The translations under genes were made by a program, and so were the position numbers. A stretch of 44,152 nucleotides of DNA from Clostridium sp. CAG:433 (GTDB lineage Bacteria > Bacillota_I > Bacilli_A > RF39 > UBA660): positions 1-44,152 of the forward strand of contig FR893530.1 in assembly GCA_000433675.1 (NCBI GenBank), in the 5' to 3' direction. The notes beneath the pieces were generated by a model. The model worked only from the letters and a program-made list of their open reading frames with translations. It did not search any database and had not been told where the DNA came from. Of the stretch, positions 42,176-44,152 are shown in pieces; the stretch's first letter is position 1; every line of letters begins with the position of its first letter.

Positions 42176-43063
42176 ATGAAAGATAATTTGATATATTCAC
42201 AAACAACTAGAGTTGTCGGTGAAAAAAATAATGTTGACAATTTTAAATTAGGAATAAAAAGATTAGAAGATTCTAAATTCAATTATGCTAATTTAAACTT
42301 TTTTGAAATACAAGAACTACTTGATAAGGACAATTATAAAGAAATATTTAATGATTTAATTAATTTTTTAAATACTTCATCTATAACATTTAATATAGCA
42401 CATGCACCTATTCACTACCCTTTCTTCTTTAATGCTTACTATAATAGAGATGATATAAATGTATTAAAAAATAGAATTTTAAAAGCAATAGATGTATCAA
42501 AGAGAGTTGGTGTAAAAAAAATAGTTATTCATGTAGGAACATATTTGGATGAAAATTATAATTATGATGTGGAAAAGTCTATTGAACATAATATAAAATA
42601 TCTAGAACCATTTGTAGAAAAAGCTGTGGAAAGTAATATTTTAGTTGCTATTGAAAATGGTACTCAAATGGAAAAGGATGAACCACTATTTAAAAATACA
42701 GCTCCTTATATTGATGAACTTATTAAAATAGTTGAATATTACAATAAAAAATATAATAAAGAAGTATTAGGAATTTGTTTTGACTTTGGGCATGCAAATG
42801 TTGGTAATTTAAATATGTACGATGAAATTATTAAAATTGGTAATAAATTAAAAGTAACTCATATACATGATAATTATGGAATAGATTCCCATAATCAACC
42901 ATTTGATGGAACTATAAATTGGACAGATGTTAGAAATGCATTAACAGACATTAATTATGATGGAGAATTAACATCAGAAGTAAGATACACAGTTGACGAA
43001 CTTTCAGACTCAACAAATATTAATAAAACTTATGATCTAATTCAAAAAATACATCAAGGATAA
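42176..43063 (+). CDS. TIM-barrel protein of the AP endonuclease 2/sugar phosphate isomerase superfamily
   Basis: 295 residues from the ATG at 42176 with AAGGAG 7 bases upstream; a TTG at 42155 is the other frame start and lacks a site. The fold's metal ligands are all visible: H76/H80 (HAPIHYP), H119 (VIHVG), E160 (AIENG), D203 and H206 (FDFGHAN), H229/H231 (THIHDN), D237 and H239 (DSH) and E268 (SEV). The segment PFDGTINW is typical of sugar isomerases/epimerases. The same ligand set occurs in endonuclease IV, so a DNA repair role cannot be excluded given the helicase in the operon. It follows the sigma-like gene by about 20 bases. Confidence 0.75.
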   Translation: MKDNLIYSQTTRVVGEKNNVDNFKLGIKRLEDSKFNYANLNFFEIQELLDKDNYKEIFNDLINFLNTSSITFNIAHAPIHYPFFFNAYYNRDDINVLKNRILKAIDVSKRVGVKKIVIHVGTYLDENYNYDVEKSIEHNIKYLEPFVEKAVESNILVAIENGTQMEKDEPLFKNTAPYIDELIKIVEYYNKKYNKEVLGICFDFGHANVGNLNMYDEIIKIGNKLKVTHIHDNYGIDSHNQPFDGTINWTDVRNALTDINYDGELTSEVRYTVDELSDSTNINKTYDLIQKIHQG

Positions 43064-43090
43064 TAAAAAAACATAAAATTATTGAAATAT

Positions 43091-43132
43091 AAAAAGAGGA
43101 TTAAATTAGTTTATAATTTTTCCTCTTTTTTT
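43091..43132 (+). terminator. Terminator of the helicase operon (copy A of a repeat)
   Basis: AAAAAGAGGA pairs with TCCTCTTTTT around a loop of about 20 bases, followed by further T. The sequence is almost the same as the terminator at 43849-43890, including its loop. The stretch 43133-43281 shows no gene. Confidence 0.7.
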
Positions 43133-43281
43133 GATAAATTTTTTCAATATTGCAAAAAAAGTTGACTATTACTAATTAATTTAATCATTAATGTTACATA
43201 GATGCTACAATTTTATCTTATAGAACTAATAACACAAAATTATTAATTTATATTACTAAATTTTTAAAATTAACAATTGTA

Positions 43282-43290
43282 TGTTATAAT
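43282..43290 (+). promoter_or_regulatory. Extended -10 promoter of the last gene
   Basis: TGTTATAAT 19 bases before the ATG at 43310, with AAGGGGATG as ribosome site between. No clear -35. Confidence 0.45.
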
Positions 43291-43309
43291 TATTTAAGGG
43301 GATGTTTTT

Positions 43310-43825
43310 ATGAAAAATGATATACATAATGTTTTAGGAGATAGTATTGCTAATTCAATCGAAGGTATCGTTGATTGCCTTGATAAGATGGATTTAAAAC
43401 CAGAAGAAATTGTAGATCGTATAAGTGACATGCACGAATTAGTAAGAGCTGGAATGCATCTTACAGCATTATCTAAAGGTAATGAAGAATTAGCAGATAA
43501 GATTGATAAAGCAAACGAATTAATTAAACTTAAAAGAATTAATGAATTTAAAAAATCTGTTGCGAATGGCACTCATGAAGAGTTTTTAGCTGACATTTCA
43601 TGGAAAGATAAAATTTCATTAGAAGTAGATATGGAATTATCTAGATTTGGACTTTCAAATGAAAAAGACTTAACAGAAGAAGAACAAAAATACTATGATA
43701 TAATTGAAAATTCTATCAAGAAAGATTTAGAAAAAGAAGCATTAAGTAAAGGGTTTGATAGTATTGATGCATGGAGAAATCATAATGCAATGCGCACTGA
43801 AGGTGTTATGTTACTGCTACATTAA
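43310..43825 (+). CDS. Hypothetical cytoplasmic protein
   Basis: I do not recognise this 171-residue protein. It is soluble, mostly helical and acidic, with no signal peptide or membrane segment. Two parts are visible: residues 1-75 (NSIEGIVDCLDKMDLKPEEI, MHELVRAGMHLTALSKGNEE) resembling a helical bundle, and 95-171 with SWKDKISLEVDMELSRFG and a tail DAWRNHNAMRTEGVMLLL. It has its own promoter and a terminator that nearly copies the one of the preceding operon. Confidence 0.55.
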   Translation: MKNDIHNVLGDSIANSIEGIVDCLDKMDLKPEEIVDRISDMHELVRAGMHLTALSKGNEELADKIDKANELIKLKRINEFKKSVANGTHEEFLADISWKDKISLEVDMELSRFGLSNEKDLTEEEQKYYDIIENSIKKDLEKEALSKGFDSIDAWRNHNAMRTEGVMLLLH

Positions 43826-43848
43826 ATGTAATACAGATTATTGTATAC

Positions 43849-43890
43849 AAAAAAGAGGATTAAATTAGTTATAATTTAATCCTCTTTTTT
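43849..43890 (+). terminator. Terminator of the last gene (copy B of a repeat)
   Basis: A long stem of about 16 bp (AAAAAGAGGATTAAATTA with TAATTTAATCCTCTTTTTT, loop of about 3-4) ending in T. It nearly repeats the terminator at 43091-43132; copy B has the more perfect inverted repeat. Confidence 0.8.
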
Positions 43891-43904
43891 GATATTATTT
43901 GTTT

Positions 43905-43980
43905 AAAATAAAAACTTACGAATAATTAAATTCGTAAGTTGATTTCAAATGGAGCGATAACAAAGGTTATCTGAAACTCC
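43905..43980 (-). other. Minus-strand terminator preceded by a second hairpin (possible structured RNA or 3' end)
   Basis: Read on the minus strand, GGAG-GATAAC (43966-43980 side) pairs with GTTATC-CTCC (43951-43961 side) to give a two-part hairpin. Ten bases later a perfect 10-bp stem AACTTACGAA/TTCGTAAGTT (43913-43922 with 43931-43940) is followed by T-rich sequence, which makes a good terminator. No open frame runs into it within the window. The transcript it ends must come from the right; a small RNA or a gene outside the window are both possible. From 43981 to 44152 I see only AT-rich sequence without a gene. Confidence 0.4.
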
Positions 43981-44152
43981 TAAAGTAAAAGTTGATAAAC
44001 AACTAATTACTAAGATAATAATACCATATTTTTAGATTTTGATAAATAGTTTTTGTTTAATTTGATGAATCATTCGCGCAAATTGTAATTTGACTAACTA
44101 TTTTTTATTTTATTACCTATAAAACATCCAATTATTGATAATATAAGATATA

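Noticed and set aside
43905..43980. A known riboswitch at the right edge
   Set aside because: I compared the bases by eye with purine, preQ1, THF and SAM classes and saw no conserved core.
1..44152. CRISPR arrays, insertion sequences, tRNA or rRNA genes
   Set aside because: No regularly spaced repeats, transposase-like protein or cloverleaf/rRNA sequence could be seen anywhere in the window.

Overview
This window looks like chromosomal DNA of a low-GC, Gram-positive-type bacterium from the Bacilli or a Bacilli-like uncultured lineage. The evidence is the AT-rich base composition, Bacilli marker genes (ezrA, ntdP, a truA locus next to the S10/spc/alpha ribosomal operon), a Spo0A-type response regulator, and strong Shine-Dalgarno sites. 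TGA is used as a stop codon in several genes, so this is genetic code 11 and not the mycoplasma code. A reduced, sporulation-related gut lineage of the RF39 type would fit, but that placement is inference.

Layout. From 1 to 36.6 kb nearly everything is on the minus strand. The left edge has a promoter firing out of the window, then ntdP, a thioredoxin-fold membrane protein with a CtpB-like protease, a LolA-like lipoprotein and a small DUF378 gene (+). TruA follows two degenerate EcfA-type ATPases, at the usual Bacilli position of ecfA1-ecfA2-ecfT-truA, but ecfT is absent. A coiled-coil gene and a DUF1292-like gene come next. The 28-gene operon rpsJ to rplQ occupies 21.2-8.0 kb (S10, spc and alpha clusters fused, with secY, adk, infA and rpoA, but without rpmD and map). 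Upstream lie a degenerate deacetylase-like protein, a hypothetical membrane protein and ezrA. The divergent rpsD (+) has a long structured leader.

The 26-36.6 kb stretch is envelope-oriented: a lysozyme-like protein, a tail-anchored TIM barrel, YtxH/DUF948-like proteins with a protein carrying a SepF-like N-terminus and a lipoprotein, spo0A with three helically phased 0A-like boxes upstream, a pgk-flippase-glycosyltransferase operon, and two paralogous membrane proteins, one extended with Ig-like domains.

From 36.7 kb the plus strand carries the most unusual part: an operon of a 1292-residue SF2 helicase with five degenerate C-terminal repeats, a 509-residue sigma-70-like protein with a long N-terminal extension, and a TIM-barrel protein of the AP-endonuclease-2/sugar-isomerase superfamily. 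A separate small hypothetical gene follows, and both units end in near-identical terminators. This three-gene operon is the best candidate for an undescribed system. Another pattern runs through the window: many terminator hairpins contain or abut the stop codon of the gene they terminate.
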